A DNA stretch of 42,603 bases from Saprospiraceae bacterium (lineage in GTDB: Bacteria > Bacteroidota > Bacteroidia > Chitinophagales > Saprospiraceae), in contig JANWVR010000090.1 in the NCBI GenBank assembly GCA_025056735.1, positions 1 to 42,603 on the forward strand. The letters run 5' to 3'. Below, piece by piece: positions 1 to 7,190 of the stretch (positions are counted from its first letter, which is position 1; the number at the start of each line of letters is the position of its first letter). Below the pieces are notes generated by a model. The model was not told the DNA's origin, did no database searches, and was given only the letters and a program-made list of their open reading frames with translations. The translations under genes were made by a program, and so were the position numbers.

Positions 1-1055
1 CAGCCGTCTTCCAGCAGTTGCTCCAACAGCTGCCAGTTGGCCTTCTCGTCGCCCACGCGCAGCATGCGGCCAATCTTGCCGTAGTCGCTGCTGACGTTGA
101 TGTCCAGCAAACGCTCCGGGTAGCGGCGATAGCGAGCGTACTCCTCGGCAAAGTACAAGACCATGTCCGGATTGTACAGCCGATGCGGCGCCTGACGATG
201 AAAACGATAGCCGTTGTACCACGTGCGCACGTCGCCCACCACCTGAGGCAGTTCCTCCTCCAGCACGCCAGCGTGGTGCAGCAGGTGCGCCACCTCCTCC
301 TCCCGAAAGCCCATCAAATCGTGCAGTTCGAGGTCTAAAGACAGGTTGCTGCCAATGTTGAAACCACTGGTCAGACTGTCCAACGTGATGGGCGACACGC
401 CCGTGATGAACATCCGGTCAATCACGCCGCGCTGCGTGCCCTCTTTGAGCACTTCATAGAATTTCCGCACAAAGCCGTTGCGGCTGACAATCTCCTGAAA
501 ATTGTCAAAGTGAAAGGCGATTAACTCGTTGGTGAAGTGATCGTATTCGTCTATAAGAATGAACAACTTCTCAGAGGCATGTGTCTGCACGAACGTCAGC
601 AACCGACTCATCGCCTCCACGGGGCTTTCGGCGCTCTCTATTGCTGAATACAAATCGTCGGGAAAAGTCTGCGGATATTTGTAGAGCGTGGAGAGAATGC
701 CCTTTTGGATGGCGGAGAGAAAACCTCGATAGACCTTAGTTATATCCTCTGTCTCGATACCGCTAAAATCAAACTTGAGCACCAAGTACTTCCCTGCCAG
801 CGGCGTGGGATGCTGCCCGATGTACAGCCCGCCAAAGAGGCGCTCGAACTTGTTGCGGTGCTCCTGAGCGTAGTAGTACTCCAACACAGACAAAAATAAA
901 CTCTTCCCAAAGCGCCGAGGACGCAAAAAGAACTGGTAACGCGCCGAGAGTCGCTCTAAGGTCTCTATATGCTTAGTGCGGTCTACGTAGATGTAACCAT
1001 CCGTAATGAGCGTCTCGAAATTGCTCACGCCATAGGGGAATCGGGCCTTATTCAT
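1..1055 (-). CDS. AAA-ATPase-like protein (PF09820 type), cut by the window edge
   Basis: Reading leftward from an ATG at 1055, an open frame runs off the window edge (351 codons visible). Residues 1-25 carry the FPYGVSNFETL...YIYVDRT signature typical of the predicted AAA-ATPase family. Residues 45-52 are LRPRRFGKS-like, the family's variant P-loop. Residues 165-172 (FILIDEYD) are the Walker B strand. In full-length relatives a PD-(D/E)XK nuclease domain (DUF1703) follows; it would lie outside the window. These genes occur in many copies in Bacteroidota genomes and their role is not established; mobile or defence roles have been suggested. A GGAG lies about 13 bases before the ATG and a good -7 box is at 1079-1086. 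The family call is firm, the function is not. Confidence 0.87.
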   Translation of the reverse strand, partial: MNKARFPYGVSNFETLITDGYIYVDRTKHIETLERLSARYQFFLRPRRFGKSLFLSVLEYYYAQEHRNKFERLFGGLYIGQHPTPLAGKYLVLKFDFSGIETEDITKVYRGFLSAIQKGILSTLYKYPQTFPDDLYSAIESAESPVEAMSRLLTFVQTHASEKLFILIDEYDHFTNELIAFHFDNFQEIVSRNGFVRKFYEVLKEGTQRGVIDRMFITGVSPITLDSLTSGFNIGSNLSLDLELHDLMGFREEEVAHLLHHAGVLEEELPQVVGDVRTWYNGYRFHRQAPHRLYNPDMVLYFAEEYARYRRYPERLLDINVSSDYGKIGRMLRVGDEKANWQLLEQLLEDG

Positions 1056-1078
1056 GGAAACCTTGCACTCCTTCGGAG

Positions 1079-1086
1079 CAAAGGTA
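1079..1086 (-). promoter_or_regulatory. -7 box (TAnnTTTG type) for the AAA-ATPase-like gene
   Basis: On the minus strand this reads TACCTTTG, a perfect match to the Bacteroidota -7 consensus TAnnTTTG, 23 bases before the ATG. A TTTT lies about 18 bases further upstream where TTTG is expected. A short leader of roughly 15-20 bases would follow. Confidence 0.5.
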
Positions 1087-1575
1087 GCCTTTCGGGCAGG
1101 AAAAGCGCGCATTCGAGGTAAACCAATAGGCGTACAACAGATTGACAAGTTTCCATAACCGATTTTGAGTAGGTCTGACGCACTTTTGCCTGCGATACCA
1201 CGTCCAATGGAAAGGCAACTGATAGAAATACAGAATGCTACGGAAATGCCCTGATTTGCGTCCCCTAAGGTCAGAAAATTGAGATTGTAAGAGAGGGAGA
1301 GGGCTTTACTATACCGAATGGTACCGCCCGGGTGTAGCGTCGCTCCGGCGTCTGCATCACGGAGAATGTTGAAAAAGAAGGCTCTCTAACGTTTAGAAAC
1401 GACACTTTTTCCAAGTAATGTTGCCTCAGCGCACCTGCTGTCGTTAGGATACCAGTTGTGGCAGAGCGCGTCTCGAATGGTACTGATATCCTTATGTGCG
1501 ATACTATTGACCGGTTTTGCAGATGTTTGCAGAGGAAATTTTGAACATTACTTGCAAGATATAAAATCGCCTGTC
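1087..1575. other. Gene-poor gap between the divergent AAA-ATPase-like and MFS genes
   Basis: About 490 bases without a gene I can support. The stretch is more AT-rich than the flanks. Short open frames exist on both strands (for example antisense 1271-1612), but none shows a recognisable domain or the coding texture of the neighbours. A TTTTG at 1539-1543 followed 16-19 bases later by an AT-rich TATAAAAT (1560-1567) could be a weak promoter for the MFS gene; this is a guess. Confidence 0.4.
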
Positions 1576-2922
1576 GTGTTTTCCTTTTTAGACAAAGCGC
1601 ATAGTATAGCACCGCCGGGCTATAGTCGTTGGCGCGTGCCTCCGGCGGCGTTGGCCATACACCTGTGTATTGGTCAGATATATGCCTATAGCGTGTTCAA
1701 TAAGCCACTCACCCAGTTGCTGGGTATTACTCAACCTGCACCAGGTGACTGGACGCTGGTGCAGGTAGGTCACATCTTTTCAATTGCGCTGTTTTGTCTG
1801 GGCGCTTCGGCAGCGGCCTTTGGTCGGTGGTTAGAGCGCGCCGGGCCGCGCAAGGCCATGTTTGTATCGGCGTTGTGTTTTTCAGGCGGCTTTTTCGTGT
1901 CGGCAGCGGGCGTGTGGCAGCATCAGTTGTGGTTGCTCTACCTGGGCCACGGAGTCTTGGGCGGCATTGGACTGGGTTTGGGCTACATTTCACCAGTGTC
2001 TACGCTCATCAAGTGGTTTCCCGACCGACCAGGCATGGCCACAGGGTTGGCCATCATGGGCTTTGGAGGTGGAGCCATGCTGGCGGCGCCGCTGTCCGTC
2101 GCCCTGATGGACGTTTTCCGGACGCCCACTTCGACAGGCGTGGCGGAGACGTTCGCCATCATGGGCCTTATTTACTTAGTTTACATGCTGTTTGGCGTGT
2201 TTACGGTGCGCATTCCACCCGCTGGATGGCTGCCAGCGGGCATGGAAAGACTGCCCCGACAGGCATGGACGGAGCTGGGCGTTACGGCCGACGAGGCCAT
2301 CCGGACGCCTCAGTTTTATTTGCTCTTTGGCGTGCTCATGCTCAACGTCAGCGCGGGTCTGGGCGTACTGGGGCAGGCATCGGTCATGATCCAGGAAATG
2401 TTTTCCGCAGCGACGGTAGGCCCTGAACGGGCAGTAACGGCAGCTGCAGCAAGCGGTTTTGTCGGTCTATTGAGCCTGTTCAACATGGTTGGGCGCTTTT
2501 TCTGGTCTTCTTTGTCGGACTGGATTGGCCGGCGTTACACCTATGTTATATTCTTCGTTCTGGGAGCAGCATTGTATATAGCCGTACCCTGGACGGGCCG
2601 CATGGGAGCGCTATCGCTATTTGTGCTCGCATTCGGCATCATCATGAGCATGTATGGCGGTGGTTTTGCCACGATACCGGCTTACCTGCGCGATGTGTTT
2701 GGCGTGCGCGAAGTAGGCGCCATTCACGGCCGCCTGCTGCTGGCCTGGAGCCTGGCAGCCATCCTCGGCCCGCAGTTGCTTAACCATCTTCGGGCGTATC
2801 AGATAGAGACACTGGGGCTTCCGCCCGCTCAGGCATATTCGCTGACGATGTACTTGATGGCTGGACTGTTGCTCGTGGGCTTTATATGCAATCTGTTGGT
2901 GCGGCCGCTGAAAAATCCCTAA
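1576..2922 (+). CDS. MFS transporter, OFA (oxalate/formate antiporter-like) family
   Basis: A 12-helix inner-membrane transporter of about 448 residues. The first helix (IHLCIGQIYAYSVF) matches the family hallmark IHLxIGxxYAWSVF. A family motif follows helix 4 (GIGLGLGYISPVSTLIKWFPDRPGMATGL). Helices 7-12 contain a FNMVGRFFWSSLSDWIGRR loop. The substrate is a small carboxylate in characterised members but cannot be read from sequence. The frame is open from a TTG at 1456 and an ATG at 1477; I prefer the GTG at 1576 because it puts about 16 residues before the first helix, as in relatives, while the extra upstream residues look non-coding. A 40-residue partner peptide follows 15 bases downstream, which is characteristic of this transporter subgroup. 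Family confident, start uncertain. Confidence 0.88.
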   Translation: MFSFLDKAHSIAPPGYSRWRVPPAALAIHLCIGQIYAYSVFNKPLTQLLGITQPAPGDWTLVQVGHIFSIALFCLGASAAAFGRWLERAGPRKAMFVSALCFSGGFFVSAAGVWQHQLWLLYLGHGVLGGIGLGLGYISPVSTLIKWFPDRPGMATGLAIMGFGGGAMLAAPLSVALMDVFRTPTSTGVAETFAIMGLIYLVYMLFGVFTVRIPPAGWLPAGMERLPRQAWTELGVTADEAIRTPQFYLLFGVLMLNVSAGLGVLGQASVMIQEMFSAATVGPERAVTAAAASGFVGLLSLFNMVGRFFWSSLSDWIGRRYTYVIFFVLGAALYIAVPWTGRMGALSLFVLAFGIIMSMYGGGFATIPAYLRDVFGVREVGAIHGRLLLAWSLAAILGPQLLNHLRAYQIETLGLPPAQAYSLTMYLMAGLLLVGFICNLLVRPLKNP

Positions 2923-2937
2923 ACTAATTTTAATGAC

Positions 2938-3060
2938 ATGAAAGCGAAAGTCTCACTTCGCGAAAAGATCGCTCTTTTCCTTTCCTGGGCCTTTGTTGCC
3001 GTTCCTGCGCTGTGGGGCGTATGGCGCACCGTATTGCAGGCGTTGGCATTGTTTCGTTGA
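2938..3060 (+). CDS. MFS transporter small subunit (40 aa, single helix)
   Basis: A short ATG-started gene of 40 residues, 15 bases after the OFA transporter and in the same direction. It begins MKAKVSLREK and continues with one hydrophobic helix (FLSWAFVAVPALWGVWRTVLQALALF). The W-x-F-V-x-x-P-x-x-W-G-V-x-x-T-x-x-x-A-L-x-L-F pattern is what I know from the small peptides encoded directly after OFA transporters. It probably sits in the inner membrane beside the transporter; what it does for transport is not known. The stop lies only 8 bases from the stop of the convergent Tat-signal microprotein gene. Confidence 0.75.
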   Translation: MKAKVSLREKIALFLSWAFVAVPALWGVWRTVLQALALFR

Positions 3061-3068
3061 AAGCGATT

Positions 3069-3254
3069 TTAAAACTCATCGCCGATAGCGAAGTTGGGCT
3101 TGCGTTCCATCCAGCGCCCGGAGGTAAAATCTGGGAAAAGTTGTGGACTGCTGCCGGTAGCGATGCTGGCTTCTGAGAGCGGCGTGAGGGCCAGCCAGGC
3201 GGCGGCTAAAGCAGCGTTTTTCAAAAAGCGGCGGCGGTTCATTTGTTTTGACAT
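3069..3254 (-). CDS. Tat-signal microprotein (61 aa), unknown function
   Basis: I do not recognise a family. The frame extends upstream, but the ATG at 3254 gives a clean twin-arginine signal: MSKQMNRRRFLKNAALAAAW, with the RRxFLK motif at residues 8-13 and a hydrophobic stretch ending near LTPLSEAS. Only about 30 residues remain after the likely cleavage site, ending GRWMERKPNFAIGDEF. Tat export of so short a mature chain suggests a small cofactor-binding or partner subunit of a folded Tat-exported enzyme, or a lipid- or membrane-tethered tag; this is inference. No Tat-exported oxidoreductase is encoded in the window. The gene is tail to tail with the OFA transporter operon. Confidence 0.6.
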   Translation of the reverse strand: MSKQMNRRRFLKNAALAAAWLALTPLSEASIATGSSPQLFPDFTSGRWMERKPNFAIGDEF

Positions 3255-3595
3255 AGCGTGTCTCCATGAAATAGTGAGAAGAAGAAGCCTTTGACAGGCA
3301 CACTCAGGCGTTTCCTCAGAAAAGCGGTGCTGGCAGTGGCAGCCCTCTATGTAAAGGCGGCCAAACATAGCTGGCGCATTTTTTTTAACCAAAGGGCAGT
3401 AGGTCTGCTTTTTGGGCTTGGCGGGGCTAAATGCTTGATTTTTAGAAAAAAAGAATTTTCATTGAGCCAACCCTTTGGGCCTTTTTTGCGTAGATATTTT
3501 TTAAAAGAAGCGGGGGACATCCTTGCTTTTGTGTAAGTTGGTTTAAATTCGCAGCTCGATATTTCCTCACATTCATTAAATCCTCTGCTGTTGTT
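3255..3595. promoter_or_regulatory. Intergenic region with candidate promoter of the PA-domain gene
   Basis: About 340 bases between divergent genes, AT-rich with several T and A runs. A TTG at 3523-3525 followed after 18 bases by TAAATTCG (3544-3551) is a weak match to the TTTG-N19-TAnnTTTG promoter and would give a leader of about 35-40 bases. An imperfect GCAG/CTGC hairpin followed by T residues lies near 3400. I see no gene or RNA here. Confidence 0.3.
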
Positions 3596-5344
3596 ATGAA
3601 AAAACTACTTACCAATCTCCTTTTCTTGGCACTTGTGCTGTGTGGCGTGCTATGGTCTACGGCCATGGTAGCCCAGCAGGGCACAGAGAATTCAGGTGCA
3701 GTCATTCGTGTGTCGTATGGCGGCAACACGCGGGACTTTTTCAACGGTGCCTGTGGTTATGGTACGGCCAACTGGGGTGGCATTCCACAGGGCAAAGTGT
3801 GCGCGCCGGCGGCATGGGCGTACGACATTACGCCGGACTCGCTGTGCTGCGACTCCATCCCGGCGGGTCAGCTAGCAGGTAAAGTGGCCCTTATTCGCCG
3901 CGGCGTATGCGGGTTCTCCATCAAGGCATTTAATGCTCAAAAGGCGGGCGCCCTGGCAGTGTTGATTGCCAACCACTACACCGATCCTGCTCAAAACGCC
4001 TGCTCCATCATGGGCATGGGCGCTACCCAGCCGCAAGCAGGTCAAACGACGATACCGGTCTTTTTCATGAGTCGCCAGATGTCCGAGTTTGTGGATGCCG
4101 GTTTAAAGTCAGGCCAGCCTGTAGAAATCTGCATCATCATTCCGGAGGTGCGCATGAACCGCATCTTTTTCCCTGCCTCAAGCAAGCGCACACCCGTGAG
4201 CCAGATACCTGTGGACACCTTTGAGTTTGCGGTATGGCTCACTAACACCAGTGGTGTGAACCGCACTAACGTAGTACTTGATGCCTATGTACTGACAGCC
4301 AACGATAGCGTACTGTATACGGCAAAGCGCACCGTCCCAACCTTTGATGCAGGCGTTACCGACAGCCTCTTCATTATTCCGGGCACTTATGCGCCTAAGT
4401 TGCCTATCGGTACATATAAAATTTTGTACACAGCGAATTCAGACCCTGTTGGTGGGGTTACTCCTGCAGAGAGTAAGACTCAGTCCAATTTCTATGTCAG
4501 CGAAAAGCTCTTCTCCAAAGATGACGGTGCTACGATAGGCTTCCGTCCTGGCTCTTTGGGTGACAATTGGGGTGTAGGCGCGGTGTATTTCACTAATCCT
4601 AAAGCGACCGAAAAATACCGGGTGAAAGATATCGAGTTTTCCTTCGCTACTAACGCCAACGAAGTGCCAGTAACGAGTGTTCGGGCGGATGTTTATTTCT
4701 TTAAGATAAAAGATAACGTACTATCGAATCTTTCCAACTTCGACAACACCAAATTCGAGTCGGAAAGCTTTGAGTGGTTGGGAACAGCGCCTTACGAGGC
4801 GACGCAAACGACCAGCAATTACGCAGATCAAAAAGTAGAGCTCATCAACCTGAACACAGGTAATTTCGGCGTAGAAATCCAAAACGGTGCCCGTTACGTG
4901 CCGGCAGTACTTTACAGTGGCGATTTTGTCCGTGTTTTCCATGCTTTTGACCAGGATGTTCCGCTGCCCTTCCCTTCGACGATGGTCTTCAACGGCCAAT
5001 GGTTCACGGGTGGCTTCCAGGGCGGCCCGAGCGCTGTGCTGCGTATGTACTTAGACTTGGTAACAACTACCGACGAAAAGCCGCTGCCCGATAACGTCAT
5101 GCAGGTGCGTCCGAACCCGGTCGTTAACGGCCAGTTGATGCTGCAAATGGGCTTCAGCCAGCCGACGGATGCCACCATCACTATTGCTGAAATGAGCGGC
5201 CGCGTCATCACCTACGAAGTGCGCGACGGCGTCACCAATGACCTGCTCACCTACTCGCTGCCGCAACTGGCTTCGGGTACCTATCTGGCGCGCGTGTCTA
5301 CTAAAGAAGGCACGCTAACCAAGAAGTTCGTCGTGCAGAATTAA
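3596..5344 (+). CDS. Secreted PA-domain protein with T9SS type A sorting domain
   Basis: A 582-residue exported protein. Residues 1-27 form a Sec signal peptide (MKKLLTNLLFLALVLCG...). Residues about 60-185 form a protease-associated (PA) domain, with the typical KVALIRRGVCGFSIKAFNAQKAGALAVLIAN core and paired cysteines. The middle part (190-500) looks like beta-sandwich modules and contains no protease motif I can find. The last 75 residues (VRPNPVVNGQLML...GTYLARVSTKEGTLTKKFVVQN) form a Por secretion sorting domain, so the protein should cross the outer membrane by the type IX system and be anchored to or released from the surface. PA domains usually accompany subtilisin or M28 peptidases; here it stands alone. 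A strong terminator follows, so the gene is probably transcribed alone. Confidence 0.88.
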   Translation: MKKLLTNLLFLALVLCGVLWSTAMVAQQGTENSGAVIRVSYGGNTRDFFNGACGYGTANWGGIPQGKVCAPAAWAYDITPDSLCCDSIPAGQLAGKVALIRRGVCGFSIKAFNAQKAGALAVLIANHYTDPAQNACSIMGMGATQPQAGQTTIPVFFMSRQMSEFVDAGLKSGQPVEICIIIPEVRMNRIFFPASSKRTPVSQIPVDTFEFAVWLTNTSGVNRTNVVLDAYVLTANDSVLYTAKRTVPTFDAGVTDSLFIIPGTYAPKLPIGTYKILYTANSDPVGGVTPAESKTQSNFYVSEKLFSKDDGATIGFRPGSLGDNWGVGAVYFTNPKATEKYRVKDIEFSFATNANEVPVTSVRADVYFFKIKDNVLSNLSNFDNTKFESESFEWLGTAPYEATQTTSNYADQKVELINLNTGNFGVEIQNGARYVPAVLYSGDFVRVFHAFDQDVPLPFPSTMVFNGQWFTGGFQGGPSAVLRMYLDLVTTTDEKPLPDNVMQVRPNPVVNGQLMLQMGFSQPTDATITIAEMSGRVITYEVRDGVTNDLLTYSLPQLASGTYLARVSTKEGTLTKKFVVQN

Positions 5345-5382
5345 AGTAAAAAAATTTGAATATTTTTCGGGAGGTAAGAATG

Positions 5383-5417
5383 GGGCCGATGGCGTAAGCT
5401 ATCGGCCCTTCTTTTTT
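5383..5417 (+). terminator. Rho-independent terminator after the PA-domain gene
   Basis: The arms GGGCCGAT (5383-5390) and ATCGGCCC (5401-5408) pair perfectly. Three further inner pairs (one of them G-U) close a GTAA tetraloop, giving an 11-pair stem. The T-rich run TTCTTTTTT follows. It lies 38 bases after the stop codon. Confidence 0.9.
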
Positions 5418-5428
5418 GCGCTGAGCTC

Positions 5429-5457
5429 TTTGGGTGTAGAATTGCACCCGATATTTG
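5429..5457 (+). promoter_or_regulatory. Candidate promoter of the NlpC/P60-like gene
   Basis: TTTG at 5429-5432, a 17-base spacer, then GATATTTG at 5450-5457 (one mismatch to TAnnTTTG). The start codon is 19 bases downstream. It sits directly after the preceding terminator, which supports an independent transcript. Confidence 0.45.
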
Positions 5458-5475
5458 CGCCAGCGTCTTTTAGTT

Positions 5476-6339
5476 ATGTCCACGTACGCCGCTTGCCAGG
5501 TCAGCATTGCGCCTCTACGCGCCCATCCGAACGATCGGAGCGAGATGGTTTCGCAATTACTCTTTGGCGAAACGGTAGAAATACTCGAGTCTAAGGACGG
5601 TTGGCGCCATGTAGTGTGTTCCTGGGACGGCTTCAGCGGTTGGGTGGACGCGCGCCAGCTACGCCCGCTGACGCCCAGCGAATATACCGAGTACGCCGAG
5701 CATGCTTCCATCAGCCTCTCGTTAGTAGAGGGCCTCATGGCTGCCGACCATTTCATCCCGCTTACTATGGGCGCCGTACTGCCCTGCTACGACGGGCTGC
5801 GCTGCCGTTTGGGCGACCTTTCTTTCCAGTTCTCCGGCCCGGTGGTTGCGCCCGCACAGGCGCCTCGAACGGGCGAATGGATCGTGCGCACAGCGCGCCG
5901 TTACCTGAACGCGCCTTACCTCTGGGGCGGACGCTCGCCCTTCGGCATTGATGCCGCAGGCTTAGTGCAATTGGTCTATAAAATGGCCGGCATCCGCCTG
6001 CCGCGCGAAGTCGCCCAGCAGGTGAACGAAGGCGTCGCCGTGGACTTCACCGAGCAGTGCCACCTGGGCGACTTAGCGTTCTTCGACGACGGCAAAGGCC
6101 ATATCGGCCACGTAGGCATCGTGCTGCCCGATTGCCACATCATTCACGCCAGCGGCAAAGTGCGCATAGACAAACTCGACCACTTCGGCATCTTCAACCC
6201 CGAGCAGAAGCGATACACCTATCAACTTCGCATCGTCAAGCGCTTGCTCACCCAGAGCGCGCCCGCTCTGCGCAATAACGATGAAACCGCTGCCCTCGAA
6301 CCCGAAGAAATGTTTAACCAGACGGCTCTATTTGAGTGA
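5476..6339 (+). CDS. SH3/NlpC-P60 family protein lacking the catalytic cysteine
   Basis: A 287-residue protein starting at ATG 5476, which gives the family-like N-terminus MSTYAACQVSIAPLRAHP. Residues 1-70 are a bacterial SH3 domain (AHPNDRSEMVSQLLFGETVEIL...GWVDARQL). Residues about 135-270 are an NlpC/P60 domain, normally a cysteine endopeptidase that cuts gamma-D-Glu-diamino acid bonds in cell-wall peptides. The conserved block APYLWGGRSPFGIDCSG reads ...GIDAAG here: residue 160, where the nucleophilic Cys should be, is Ala (codons GAT GCC GCA). The histidine in GHVGIV (residue 212) and the following HASGKVRIDKLDH block remain. The fold should be intact but hydrolysis impossible, so a binding or regulatory role on muropeptides is likely. 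No signal peptide is seen, as in many Bacteroidota relatives. The frame is clean, with no sign of decay. Confidence 0.9.
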   Translation: MSTYAACQVSIAPLRAHPNDRSEMVSQLLFGETVEILESKDGWRHVVCSWDGFSGWVDARQLRPLTPSEYTEYAEHASISLSLVEGLMAADHFIPLTMGAVLPCYDGLRCRLGDLSFQFSGPVVAPAQAPRTGEWIVRTARRYLNAPYLWGGRSPFGIDAAGLVQLVYKMAGIRLPREVAQQVNEGVAVDFTEQCHLGDLAFFDDGKGHIGHVGIVLPDCHIIHASGKVRIDKLDHFGIFNPEQKRYTYQLRIVKRLLTQSAPALRNNDETAALEPEEMFNQTALFE

Positions 6340-6398
6340 AACACGCGTACGCCATCGTATAAAGCCAGAAAGAAGAAACACAATCGCGAGGAAACCGC

Positions 6399-6406
6399 TA
6401 CCTTCG
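6399..6406 (+). promoter_or_regulatory. Candidate -7 box of the mntA-hepT operon
   Basis: TACCTTCG differs from TAnnTTTG at one base and lies 21 bases before the mntA ATG. No clear TTTG is seen at -33. A G-rich GAGGGGGAAAT directly precedes the start codon and may serve as a ribosome binding site. Confidence 0.4.
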
Positions 6407-6427
6407 CAAGGCAAATGAGGGGGAAAT

Positions 6428-6712
6428 ATGGACAAGGGACTGCAAACCAGAGTACTGGAGCATCTCCTTCCGTATCAACCGACGCGTGTAAGCATCTTCG
6501 GATCATACGCGCGAGGAGAGAGCGGAGATAATAGCGACCTGGATATCCTTGTCCAGTTCAAAGAACGCATTGGCCTTCTTCAATTGGTTCAAATAGAGCA
6601 AGAACTGTCTGATAAACTTGGCATTCGGGTGGATTTAGTTACAGAGGGCAGCCTGACAAACCCGCTTTTGAAGAAGTATATCGAGAAAGACCTCATCATC
6701 ATTTACGGATGA
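6428..6712 (+). CDS. mntA: MntA-type nucleotidyltransferase antitoxin
   Basis: A 94-residue minimal nucleotidyltransferase. The active-site motif GSX10DXD is complete (residues 25-39, GSYARGE...SDLD), with a later acidic strand RVDLV. In characterised MntA/HepT pairs the antitoxin neutralises the HEPN RNase by transferring AMP residues to a tyrosine of the toxin. The gene overlaps the following hepT by four bases (ATGA), which implies translational coupling. Both genes are more AT-rich than their neighbours and use TTA leucine codons in contexts the surrounding genes avoid, which suggests acquisition. Confidence 0.88.
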   Translation: MDKGLQTRVLEHLLPYQPTRVSIFGSYARGESGDNSDLDILVQFKERIGLLQLVQIEQELSDKLGIRVDLVTEGSLTNPLLKKYIEKDLIIIYG

Positions 6713-7050
6713 AAAAGGACGATAGAGTGTATCTCGAGCATGTTATCCAGTGTTTTTCTAAGGTGGCTGAATACCTGGAAGGTGTGAGTTACGAGGCGTT
6801 CTGGGCCGATGAGGAGAAACAGGATGCAGTCATTCGCAAAATCGAAGTTGCAGGGGAAGCCGCTAGGCGTCTGAGCAGAGAGTTGCGCGGCAACTATCCG
6901 CAAATACCCTGGCGAGCTATAGCAGGGATGAGAGATAAATTAATTCATAACTACTTCGGGGTTGACTTAGATGTCGTGTGGGAAACGGCCACAAAAGATA
7001 TACCTGGATTACTTCCTGCAATTAGGTCAATTCTGCTAGAGATGAAATAG
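6709..7050 (+). CDS. hepT: HepT-type HEPN toxin (RNase)
   Basis: A 113-residue all-alpha HEPN protein (DUF86 family). The catalytic and modification motif RX4HXY is present at residues 75-82 (RDKLIHNY): Arg and His form the RNase site of a dimer, and Tyr82 corresponds to the residue AMPylated by MntA. The preceding helix [15 protein letters not shown] and the block [14 protein letters not shown] are also typical. It is the second gene of the two-gene toxin-antitoxin operon. All key residues are intact, so the toxin should be functional. Confidence 0.88.
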   Translation: MKKDDRVYLEHVIQCFSKVAEYLEGVSYEAFWADEEKQDAVIRKIEVAGEAARRLSRELRGNYPQIPWRAIAGMRDKLIHNYFGVDLDVVWETATKDIPGLLPAIRSILLEMK

Positions 7051-7190
7051 GCCCCTGCCATTGATCACTCTCCTGACAATACACACAGGAATTGGGTGCA
7101 AAATGGATGCTCAGTTGAGAGCAAATGCAGACGTCTTTAAAAAGCGTTGTCTTGCGGAAAAATATAGGACTAACTTACTGTAATTAAGAC

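Noticed and set aside
1271-1612. Minus-strand protein of 113 residues overlapping the MFS gene start
   Set aside because: Overlaps the conserved first part of the transporter region, has no family features and sits in an AT-rich gap.
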